Assembly (NCBI GenBank): GCA_900753295.1
Contig: CAADYQ010000141.1
Location: 1-6,409 of the forward strand
Source of the DNA: Clostridia bacterium
GTDB lineage: Bacteria > Bacillota > Clostridia > Oscillospirales > CAG-272
Reading direction: 5' to 3'
Length of the DNA stretch: 6,409 nucleotides
Shown one piece after another: positions 1 through 5,649 of this stretch; position 1 is the stretch's first letter; every line of letters begins with the position of its first letter. Position numbers and translations under genes: made by a program. The notes beneath the pieces are model-generated. The model saw only the letters and a program-made list of their open reading frames with translations, was not told the origin of the DNA and made no database searches.

Positions 1-61
1 AAGAAAAACAAAATTGCTTTGTTGTCTTCACCACGATTGTCGGCAGAAGCGAATCTGTAAG

Positions 62-110
62 CCTTCCCATGTCTGGGAAGGTGGCACGCGAAGCGTGACG
101 GATGAGGAGG
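62..110 (+). repeat. Double-hairpin palindromic repeat (REP-like)
   Basis: Two hairpins stand side by side. The first is an 8-bp perfect stem, CCTTCCCA (62-69) against TGGGAAGG (74-81), with loop TGTC. The second is CACGC (85-89) against GCGTG (93-97) with a GAA triloop. A purine-rich tail (GACGGATGAGGAGG) follows. From memory, this layout (CTTCCC hairpin, GTGGCA, GC-rich GAA-loop hairpin, GACGGATGAGG tail) resembles an abundant interspersed repeat of gut Clostridia; I could not check this by search. There is no T-run after either stem, so it is not a typical intrinsic terminator. Its function is unknown. Confidence 0.6.
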
Positions 111-119
111 ATATTTTGA

Positions 120-240
120 GATTTTCGCGCCAGCGGAAATCTTCCTCAATCCACGAAGTGGATATCATACCGCGTTAGCGGTATATCACATTCTGCTTCG
201 CAGAAGCAGAATATATCATATCGCGATAGCGATATATCAT
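120..240 (+). repeat. Array of variable palindromes spaced by TATATCA(T/C)
   Basis: Five palindromes occur in 121 bases: 120-141 (9 bp with one G-T pair, loop GCCA), 149-163 (6 bp, loop GAA), 167-184 (7 bp, GTTA), 190-212 (10 bp, GCA) and 218-235 (7 bp, GATA). The last four are followed by ATCAT or ATCAC, giving TATCAT at 163, TATATCAC at 182, and TATATCAT at 212 and 233. Stem sequences differ from unit to unit, but each unit stays self-complementary, and every loop starts with G, ends with A and is closed by C-G. The array has no coding potential I would trust. It is most likely a cluster of small mobile or structure-selected repeats; any RNA role is unproven. Confidence 0.7.
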
Positions 241-248
241 TACAATAA

Positions 249-328
249 CTTTGGTCAAGGCGCGCAAGCGACTTGACGAGGCGGGGGAACTGAACCACGA
301 AATCTTCTTTCAACTAAATTCCCCGCCG
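249..328 (+). repeat. GC-rich stem-loop element interrupting the palindrome array
   Basis: The left part is a hairpin: GTCAAG (254-259) pairs with CTTGAC (272-277), and an inner CGC (261-263) pairs with GCG (268-270) around a GCAA tetraloop, leaving one G/A mismatch. The right part has GGCGGGG (280-286) complementary to CCCCGCC (321-327) across a 34-base A/T- and C-rich loop. The element lies between the TATATCAT ending at 240 and the TATATCAC starting at 329, as though inserted into the array. No ORF or transposase is visible. It could be a separate repeat family or a structured RNA; its exact ends are uncertain. Confidence 0.4.
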
Positions 329-377
329 TATATCACATCTCGAAGCGATATATCACTCATTCCGCGTCAGCGGAAAT
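329..377 (+). repeat. Right-hand remnant of the palindrome array
   Basis: Two more TATATCAC words (329-336 and 349-356, 20 bases apart) flank a decayed palindrome, TCTC (338-341), loop GAA, GCGA (345-348). They are followed by TTCCGC (360-365), loop GTCA, GCGGAA (370-375). Loop style and spacer word match the left array at 120-240, so these look like copies of the same family. The array ends about 57 bases before the -35 box of the next promoter. The AT-rich stretch between them (378-434) contains nothing else I can name. Confidence 0.55.
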
Positions 378-434
378 TTCCCTTCTTCCATTAAAGAAAA
401 TTTCATATTATCGGTTATTTTTAGCGCAAAATAC

Positions 435-463
435 TTGACATGTCGCATTATTTGTGGTAAAAT
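435..463 (+). promoter_or_regulatory. Sigma-A promoter of the surface-protein gene
   Basis: A perfect -35 box TTGACA (435-440) is separated by 17 bases from TAAAAT (458-463). TG at 455-456 makes it an extended -10. The predicted start site is near 470, leaving a leader of about 60 bases. The upstream 378-434 stretch is AT-rich, as in UP elements. Near-consensus elements with ideal spacing suggest strong housekeeping expression. Confidence 0.85.
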
Positions 464-530
464 ATTTACAAGTGAGCATGTGCTGCGAATGCGGCACTGC
501 GTACAAAGCCACAAAAAGGAGAAACGCACT

Positions 531-1826
531 ATGAAAAAGATCATTTCTGTAATTCTTGCCGTGCTTATGCTTGCGGTCCTTGCCGTTCCCGCATTTGCCG
601 ACGACGCCATCGCTATCAAGACTGCTGAGGAATTCATGGCAATGGAATCCGGCAAGTCCTACTATCTTGCAAACGATATCGACTTCGGCGGTAAGGTGTT
701 CGACACCTTTATCGTTCCGGGCACCGGCTTTGTCGTTGATCTTGACGGCAAAGGCTTCACCCTTAAAAACTTCAGCTTCAAGGCTGAGGCTCCCACCGCG
801 GACATTGCAATGTTCCAGCAGTTTGCCGCAGGTACAATAAAGAACCTCAACATCGGCTCTGCCGATGCTCCCATCGCATACAAGCTGGTCGATGCAAAGG
901 ACAGCTCCAGCTATGCTATGCTCGTTGCCAGCACCAAGGGCGACGAAACTCCCCGCATTGAAAACGTCCATATCTACACCGATATGGAACTCACCTACAC
1001 CAACCTCGGCACCAGACTGAACCTCGGCGGCTTTATCGCATATGCGAGAAAGTACGAGATCGTAAAGTCCTCCATGAACGGTAAGATCGTTGTCAAGAAC
1101 GACGGCGGCGAGACCACTAAGTGGAGAAACGTTGGCGGCTTTATCGGCAGCGATAAGGACAGCAACAGCATCGGAACCATCGAGGACAGCGTAAATAACG
1201 CCGACATCACCCTGCTCAACAGCAGTGTTGAGGGCAGAGTTGCCGGATTTGTCGCCTATTCCGACAAAAAGGCTAACGTTATAAAGAACTGCACCAACAA
1301 CGGCACCATCACTCTCGGCACCTCTGCCGGCAACGGACACATTGCCGGCATTATCGCCTGCGCAAAGGTCGTTGAGACCGCCGTTGTCGAGGGCTGCACC
1401 AACAACGGTAAGATCGTATTCGACTGCACAAATGCAGAGGACGCCAAGGCGGGAACTCTTGCCGCAGGTATCCTGGGCTACGCTCAGAGAGGCGACATCA
1501 CCGTCAAGAACTGCACCAGCACGGTTGAAGTCAAGACCGGCGCTGCCGCAAACAACGAGATCGTAGCACTTGTAGCCGACGGCATTACCGTCAACGCCGA
1601 GGGCAACAAGACCTCCGCTGACGCACCGGTTGTTACCGAACCGGTCGCCACCGAGCCCGAGACCAAGCCGGAAGAGACCAAACCCGAGGAAACTAAGCCC
1701 GCTGAGACCGAGCCCTCCAGCCCCTCCACCGGCGATCACAGCGTGATAATCGTAGCGCTTGCTGCTGTTATGTCGCTTGCCGGAGCCGCCTGCGCCGTTA
1801 TTGCACGCCGCGGCAAGGATATGTAA
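531..1826 (+). CDS. Secreted beta-solenoid (GLUG-like) repeat protein with LPXTG-like sorting signal
   Basis: This 431-aa protein is predicted to be exported and anchored to the cell wall. The start at 531 is chosen because AGGAG (517-521) lies nine bases upstream and a classic signal peptide follows at once (KK, then hydrophobic 4-20, cleavage probably after AFA at 21-23). Upstream in-frame codons run back into the promoter -35 box and are not used. Residues 24-90 have the YLANDIDF and DGKGFTL pattern seen at the start of GLUG/beta-helix adhesin-like proteins. Repeats follow, with cores GGFIA (166), GGFIG (202), AGFVA (238), AGIIA (272) and AGILG (312), spaced 34-40 residues apart, and recurrent NCTNNG-type turns (221, 253, 288, 327). 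Residues 365-396 are a TEP/EETKP spacer. The end carries SPSTG (397-401), a hydrophobic segment (about 404-425) and RRGK, a sortase-type signal with Ser in place of Leu. Lysine is mostly AAG and asparagine AAC, suggesting high expression. The ligand is unknown; an adhesin or surface-layer role is inference. Confidence 0.85.
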   Translation: MKKIISVILAVLMLAVLAVPAFADDAIAIKTAEEFMAMESGKSYYLANDIDFGGKVFDTFIVPGTGFVVDLDGKGFTLKNFSFKAEAPTADIAMFQQFAAGTIKNLNIGSADAPIAYKLVDAKDSSSYAMLVASTKGDETPRIENVHIYTDMELTYTNLGTRLNLGGFIAYARKYEIVKSSMNGKIVVKNDGGETTKWRNVGGFIGSDKDSNSIGTIEDSVNNADITLLNSSVEGRVAGFVAYSDKKANVIKNCTNNGTITLGTSAGNGHIAGIIACAKVVETAVVEGCTNNGKIVFDCTNAEDAKAGTLAAGILGYAQRGDITVKNCTSTVEVKTGAAANNEIVALVADGITVNAEGNKTSADAPVVTEPVATEPETKPEETKPEETKPAETEPSSPSTGDHSVIIVALAAVMSLAGAACAVIARRGKDM

Positions 1827-1849
1827 TCAAAAAACGTAATACATTTTTC

Positions 1850-1903
1850 GTGGGTGTTGAAAAACTCATTTTGGGTTTTTCAACACCCACTTTTGATTTA
1901 TTT
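1850..1903 (+). terminator. Intrinsic terminator between convergent genes
   Basis: A perfect 16-bp stem (1850-1865 with 1875-1890) encloses a 9-base loop and is followed by TTTTGATTTATTT on the + strand. It lies 24 bases after the surface-protein stop. On the minus strand the hairpin begins 8 bases after the spoIVB stop, but the immediate flank there is A-rich, with a T6 run only about 15 bases further on. It should therefore work best for the rightward transcript and only weakly, if at all, for spoIVB. The T-rich tail overlaps the spoIVB stop codon. Confidence 0.9.
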
Positions 1904-2992
1904 CAGAATATCCGGCATCGCCGAATACATATTTTCAATGAATATTCCGTATCCGGAGGCGGGATCGTTTATCAGCACGTGCGTTACCGCGCCGACAAGG
2001 CGACCGTTCTGTATTATCGGGCTTCCCGACATTCCCTGTATTATCCCGCCGGTGCGCTCAAGCAGTGCGCGGTCGGTCACGCGGACCGAAAAGCACCGCC
2101 CGCCGGAGGCTGTCCGGTCGATGGAGTGTATCTCGATAGAATACTCGCCTATCTCGCCCGAATCGAGCGTGCAAAGCATAACGGCGGCGCCTTCTTTTAT
2201 CTCGTTCCTGCCCGCCGCGGGGATGGGATTTGAATATTTGCCGATGGGTGCTTCGCGGTAGAGTCCGAAAACGCCGAGGTCGGTGTTTTTTATTACCGTT
2301 CCGGTCTTTCCTGCGTCAAAATAGCCCTTTATCTCACCGGGCGCGCCGGGCGCACCGCGTGTAAGACCGCTTATCGTAACGCCAACGACACTTCCCCTGC
2401 CCAGCGGCACAGGCTTGCCGGTGTCGGCGTCGCATATCCCGTGCCCCAGACCGCCAAAGCCGCCCGTTTCGGGAACGATGAATGTCACCGTGCCTATCCC
2501 GGCGCCGCTGTCGCGCACCCACATTCCTGTCTGAAACTGACCGTCGCGCCCGCGCCGTGGCGTAAGCTCAACGGCAAAGTCGCGCCCGTCGCGGCGGCAT
2601 TCAAGATGCATGGTTTTGCCCTCGGAGGCGCGTACCGCGCCTGTCAGCTCCGCCGCGTCGTTTATCGGCTTGCCGTCTATCTTCAATATCGTGTCGTTGA
2701 CGCGCAAGCCTGCCGAGGTCGCGGGGCAGCTTCCGCCGCCGGCTCCGCCCGAAAAACCGACAACAAGCACGCCGTCGGTATAAAATTTGACTCCAAACGA
2801 CATTCCGCCTGGGTAAAGCATCAGCTCGCCCGCAGGGGATGCCGCGCATTCCGCTTCCGTCCCGCCGAGCGGCGGAGCGGCGGATGCGCCGCCCGGCATC
2901 AGCGCAAGGCTGATAAAGAGAAGCGCCAGTGCAGCCGCGATGCTACGCGCGCTTCCTCTTTTCCTTTTTTTATAATATATAATATTCCGCAT
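1898..2992 (-). CDS. spoIVB: SpoIVB, sporulation peptidase (S55, PDZ)
   Basis: This 364-aa protein is the serine peptidase that, in Bacillus subtilis, is secreted from the forespore into the intermembrane space and cuts SpoIVFA, triggering pro-sigma-K processing. The start at 2992 is preferred: GAAAGGAA (3003-3010 on this strand) is correctly spaced and the protein then opens with basic residues and a hydrophobic segment (about 17-34). Upstream codons lack a good ribosome site. A PDZ domain spans roughly 60-145 (GVLVVGF, then LRVNDTILKIDGKPI). The S55 domain follows, with His184 in GLGHGICD, Asp307 in VTDRALL and Ser322 in GMSGSPI. The Asp-Ser spacing of 15 matches the B. subtilis Asp363/Ser378 pair, so all catalytic residues are present. 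It is somewhat shorter than the B. subtilis protein (426 aa). No recN or spo0A is adjacent. Many clostridia lack the SpoIVFA/FB substrate complex, so the exact target here is uncertain. Confidence 0.95.
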   Translation of the reverse strand: MRNIIYYKKRKRGSARSIAAALALLFISLALMPGGASAAPPLGGTEAECAASPAGELMLYPGGMSFGVKFYTDGVLVVGFSGGAGGGSCPATSAGLRVNDTILKIDGKPINDAAELTGAVRASEGKTMHLECRRDGRDFAVELTPRRGRDGQFQTGMWVRDSGAGIGTVTFIVPETGGFGGLGHGICDADTGKPVPLGRGSVVGVTISGLTRGAPGAPGEIKGYFDAGKTGTVIKNTDLGVFGLYREAPIGKYSNPIPAAGRNEIKEGAAVMLCTLDSGEIGEYSIEIHSIDRTASGGRCFSVRVTDRALLERTGGIIQGMSGSPIIQNGRLVGAVTHVLINDPASGYGIFIENMYSAMPDILK

Positions 2993-3037
2993 AAACAGAT
3001 GATTCCTTTCAGCTCCGGGCATGCGCCCTTGCCCTAT

Positions 3038-3066
3038 TACTTTGCCCGTTTTTCGATCAAATAAAC
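3038..3066 (-). promoter_or_regulatory. Candidate forespore-type promoter for spoIVB
   Basis: Read on the minus strand, GTTTA (3066-3062) fits the -35 pattern GYWTA. After 14 bases, GGGCAAAGTA (3047-3038) fits the sigma-F -10 pattern GGNNANAHTR with one mismatch. The predicted start would be about 35-40 bases before the spoIVB start codon. B. subtilis spoIVB is transcribed by forespore sigma factors, which is why I looked here. The spacer is slightly short and the match is by eye, so this is weak. Confidence 0.25.
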
Positions 3067-3157
3067 CGCCGCTTTTTGGTCGCTTTCCGTACGCTTTCCG
3101 CACCCGTTTCAATGCAAAAAACTGTCCCGCCGATCCGAAAAAATTTATTTTTTCCTC

Positions 3158-3185
3158 TTGACAACCGGAAATAAAGTGATATAAT
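3158..3185 (+). promoter_or_regulatory. Sigma-A promoter of the marR-ABC operon
   Basis: TTGACA (3158-3163) and TATAAT (3180-3185) are both perfect consensus, 16 bases apart, with TG at 3177-3178 giving an extended -10. Transcription should begin near 3192, inside the palindromic operator. A promoter this strong next to a repressor site suggests tight repression and large induction. Confidence 0.88.
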
Positions 3186-3188
3186 TTA

Positions 3189-3207
3189 TTAGTAAACTAA
3201 TTAGTTT
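3189..3207 (+). promoter_or_regulatory. Probable MarR operator (overlapping palindromes)
   Basis: AAACTAATTAGTTT (3194-3207) is a perfect 14-bp palindrome. It overlaps a second inverted repeat, TTAGT-AA-ACTAA (3189-3200), so three ACTAA/TTAGT half-sites lie in 19 bases. The site starts just 3' of the -10 box and covers the predicted start point, where a bound dimer would block transcription. TTAGT/ACTAA palindromes are common among MarR-family boxes in Firmicutes. Binding by the gene product at 3266 is inference. Confidence 0.7.
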
Positions 3208-3265
3208 GTCCGCGCGGGGATATGATGCCATCCGGCATAGCGCGGACGGAAAGGAGAACATAAAA

Positions 3266-3817
3266 ATGTCGACCGAAAACAAAGAAAAACAGTTGTGCGG
3301 GTGCCGCGCATCGGACGATTCGCTGACGCCGCCCATGCTTATCGGCATGATCGGCAGGATGCATATGAATCTCATGCGCAACACCGAGCCCGCCGGTTCG
3401 ATAATGTCGCAAAACAGTTGCCGCATGATAATGCGCACGCTGGTGCACGGCGACGGCGTTTCACAGCTTGAGTTGGCGCGGCGCACCGGATTGAAGCCGC
3501 CGACGGTCAGTGTTGCTCTCGGCAAAATGGAGCGTGAGGGCTACATCGAGCGCCAGGTGTGCGCCACCGACGGACGCGAGGTGCGGGTTTATCTTACCGA
3601 TTCCGGGCGCAAACTCGAAGAGGAAACGCAGGCGCGCCTGCGCAACGCGGATGCGATAGTGATGCGGGACGTCACGCCCGAGGAGAGCGAGACGCTGCGG
3701 CGTATCCTGCTTAAGATCAGGCGCTCGCTGGCGGAAAACGAAGACAGTATCGATCCGCACATGCGCCGCTCAATAAACGAGGAAAAACAGAGAGAAAACA
3801 GTGAGGAAAAACAGTAA
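3266..3817 (+). CDS. MarR-family transcriptional repressor
   Basis: This 183-aa winged-helix regulator is expected to bind the palindrome over its own promoter and repress the exporter genes behind it until a small ligand releases it. The start at 3266 follows AAGGAG (3251-3256) with nine bases spacing; an in-frame extension to 3206 would begin at or before the operator end and is rejected. The N-terminal helix region is about 20-60. The DNA-recognition helix-turn-helix is 65-90 (VSQLELARRTG, then PPTVSVALGKMEREGYI). The wing is about 99-111 with the typical DGREVRVYLT. Residues 112-155 form the C-terminal dimerisation helices. It is longer than a minimal MarR (about 140 aa), with a Cys-containing N-terminus (CGC at 11-13) and a charged Lys/Glu-rich tail. 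The tail includes a short duplicated EEKQ motif, and its DNA also supplies the ribosome site of the next gene. The ligand cannot be read from the sequence. Confidence 0.92.
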   Translation: MSTENKEKQLCGCRASDDSLTPPMLIGMIGRMHMNLMRNTEPAGSIMSQNSCRMIMRTLVHGDGVSQLELARRTGLKPPTVSVALGKMEREGYIERQVCATDGREVRVYLTDSGRKLEEETQARLRNADAIVMRDVTPEESETLRRILLKIRRSLAENEDSIDPHMRRSINEEKQRENSEEKQ

Positions 3818-3820
3818 ACA

Positions 3821-5647
3821 ATGAAAAAACTCATCAAATATCTCAAGCCATACACATTTTTCGCGCTGATATCGCCGTTAATGATGGCTTGCGAGGTCGG
3901 GGCAGATCTTCTTTTGCCGTATCTGACCTCATTTATAATCAACTACGGAATTTCGGGCATCCCGCTTGACGACCCGGAAAACGGCTCGCAGATCGCCGCG
4001 CGCATAGTTTCGATCTTTTGCGGCGACTCGCCCACCGGAATGCAGATGATAGTCACCTTTGGTCTGCTCATGCTCGGCATAACCCTTGTGGGCGGATTTT
4101 TCGGCACCATGTGCGCTTACACCGCGGCGCGCGCGGCGCAGGGCTTCGGCAATGATCTGCGCTGTGACGCATACCGCCATGTAATGGCGCTGTCGGTCGA
4201 GCAGACCGACAAATTCACCACCGGCTCGCTCGTCACGCGTATGACCAACGACGTCACGCGCCTTGTCGAGCTTGTGGAATCCGTCCTGCGTATGTTCGTG
4301 CGCGCCCCTGTATTTTTCATTGGTGGCACGATCATGCTTCTGCTTCTCAATGTGGATTTCGGACTCGTGCTCATCGGGTCGCTGCCGCTGCTCCTTATTA
4401 CGATGGTCGTGATACTCAAAAAAGCCATTCCGATGTTCAGTGTCATGCAGACAAAGCTCGACCGCGTGAACTCGGTCGTGCAGGAGGATGTTTCCGGCGC
4501 GCGCGTCATCAAGGCTTATGTGCGCGAAGATTACGAATGCGGTCGTTTTGACCGCGCCAACCGCGAGCTTTGCGATACGAACCTGCATGTTATGTCGCTC
4601 ATGACGTGGTTTTCGCCCATTCTCAGCCTCATACTCAACTTCTCCGTTGTCGCCCTTTTCCTTATCGGCGGCAGTCGCATCAATGCGGGTAATACGGGAA
4701 TGAGCGCCGGCGCGATAATGGCAGCCATCACCTACGTGACGCAGGTCATCTTCTCGCTCATGCAGGTCGCAATGATGTTCCAGTCCATGTCCCGCGCGGC
4801 GGCGTCCGCCGAGCGTGTGTGCGAGGTGCTTGAGGCTGAGCCTGTCGTTCTCGGCGGCAGCATTGACGATCCCGAGCCGCACTGTGCCCGTTCCACCCCT
4901 GCTATTGAGCTGCGCGGGGTCAGCTTTCGCTATCCCGGCACGCACGGCAAGCCCGTGCTCAACAATATCGATCTTTCGGTGGCGCGCGGCGAGACTGTTG
5001 CCGTAATCGGTGCTACCGGATCGGGCAAATCCTCGCTTTGCAAGCTGCTCATGCGGTTTTACGATGCCGATTCGGGCGAGATCCTTATCGACGGCAAGCC
5101 GATAAAGGAATATTCTCTCCGCGCCCTGCGGCGCAAGTTCGGCTTTGTCATGCAGAAGAGCGTGCTTTTCTCGGACACCATTGCCAACAACATACGCTGG
5201 GGCAAGCCCGATGCCGACGACGGCGAGGTCAGGACTGCCGCCGCGACCGCTCAGGCTGATTCGTTCATCCGCGATTTTGCCGAGGGCTACGATACGTTCG
5301 TCGCCGAAAAGGGCGCATCCCTTTCGGGCGGACAGAAGCAGCGCGTTTCGATCTCGCGTGCGCTCGTGCGCCGTCCCGAGATACTGATCCTTGACGACTC
5401 AACGTCGGCGCTCGACCTTGCGACCGAGGCGCGCCTGCGCTCCTCGCTCCGCTCCTCGCTTTCCGACACCACCGTCATCATGGTGGCGCAGCGGATAGCC
5501 AGCGTGCGTGATGCCGACCGCATTGCGGTTATCGAAAACGACGGGAGTATCCTTCATTTTGCGCCGCACGACGTGCTTATGCGTGAGAGCGCCACATACC
5601 GCGATATTTACAATTCGCAAATGAATAACAGTGCGGAGGGTGAATAA
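3821..5647 (+). CDS. ABC exporter half-transporter, degenerate-site subunit of a heterodimer
   Basis: This 608-aa protein fuses an exporter-type membrane domain to an ATPase and should sit in the cytoplasmic membrane exporting drugs, lipids or peptides. Six membrane segments are visible near 11-37, 77-101, 156-178, 180-200, 262-284 and 295-320. The ATPase has Walker A GATGSGKSS (397-405), Q-loop Gln445, signature LSGGQ (501-505), Walker B ILILD (521-525) and D-loop SALD (529-532). Asp526 replaces the catalytic Glu and Gln557 replaces the switch His. Both changes are known in the noncanonical subunit of heterodimeric exporters (TM287, BmrC/YheI types), so the partner is expected to supply the catalytic site. 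The gene starts three bases after the marR stop; GAGGAAA (3803-3809) inside the marR end is the likely ribosome site, implying translational coupling. The substrate is unknown; marR control fits a stress or drug efflux role. Confidence 0.93.
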   Translation: MKKLIKYLKPYTFFALISPLMMACEVGADLLLPYLTSFIINYGISGIPLDDPENGSQIAARIVSIFCGDSPTGMQMIVTFGLLMLGITLVGGFFGTMCAYTAARAAQGFGNDLRCDAYRHVMALSVEQTDKFTTGSLVTRMTNDVTRLVELVESVLRMFVRAPVFFIGGTIMLLLLNVDFGLVLIGSLPLLLITMVVILKKAIPMFSVMQTKLDRVNSVVQEDVSGARVIKAYVREDYECGRFDRANRELCDTNLHVMSLMTWFSPILSLILNFSVVALFLIGGSRINAGNTGMSAGAIMAAITYVTQVIFSLMQVAMMFQSMSRAAASAERVCEVLEAEPVVLGGSIDDPEPHCARSTPAIELRGVSFRYPGTHGKPVLNNIDLSVARGETVAVIGATGSGKSSLCKLLMRFYDADSGEILIDGKPIKEYSLRALRRKFGFVMQKSVLFSDTIANNIRWGKPDADDGEVRTAAATAQADSFIRDFAEGYDTFVAEKGASLSGGQKQRVSISRALVRRPEILILDDSTSALDLATEARLRSSLRSSLSDTTVIMVAQRIASVRDADRIAVIENDGSILHFAPHDVLMRESATYRDIYNSQMNNSAEGE

Positions 5648-5649
5648 AA

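Noticed and set aside
7..23. Hairpin AACAAA / TTTGTT at the left edge as a terminator
   Set aside because: A six-base A/T stem with no following T-run is too weak; it may be chance or the tail of something outside the window.
120..377. Possible CRISPR array
   Set aside because: The recurring word is only 8 bases, the segments between copies are self-complementary palindromes of 13-22 bases rather than unique spacers, and no cas genes are in view.
435..530. N-terminal extension of the surface protein starting at TTG 435
   Set aside because: The supposed start codon is part of the -35 box TTGACA, so it would not be in the mRNA, and the ATG at 531 has a good ribosome site and begins a signal peptide.
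408..1739. 443-codon minus-strand reading frame opposite the surface-protein gene
   Set aside because: Its Gly/Val/Leu-rich product mirrors the codon bias of the plus-strand gene. The plus gene has a promoter, ribosome site, signal peptide and sorting signal; the antisense frame has none of these and no recognisable domain.
2441..3064. 207-codon plus-strand frame opposite spoIVB
   Set aside because: No ribosome site or domain, and spoIVB on the other strand is unambiguous.
2993..3112. 40-residue N-terminal extension of SpoIVB
   Set aside because: It would place a charged stretch before the signal-type segment and has no well-spaced ribosome site, while the start at 2992 has GAAAGGAA.
3929..4945. 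338-codon minus-strand reading frame opposite the first ABC gene
   Set aside because: His/Arg-rich low-complexity product with no domain, lying wholly inside a gene with intact ABC motifs. It is a shadow of GC-rich codons.
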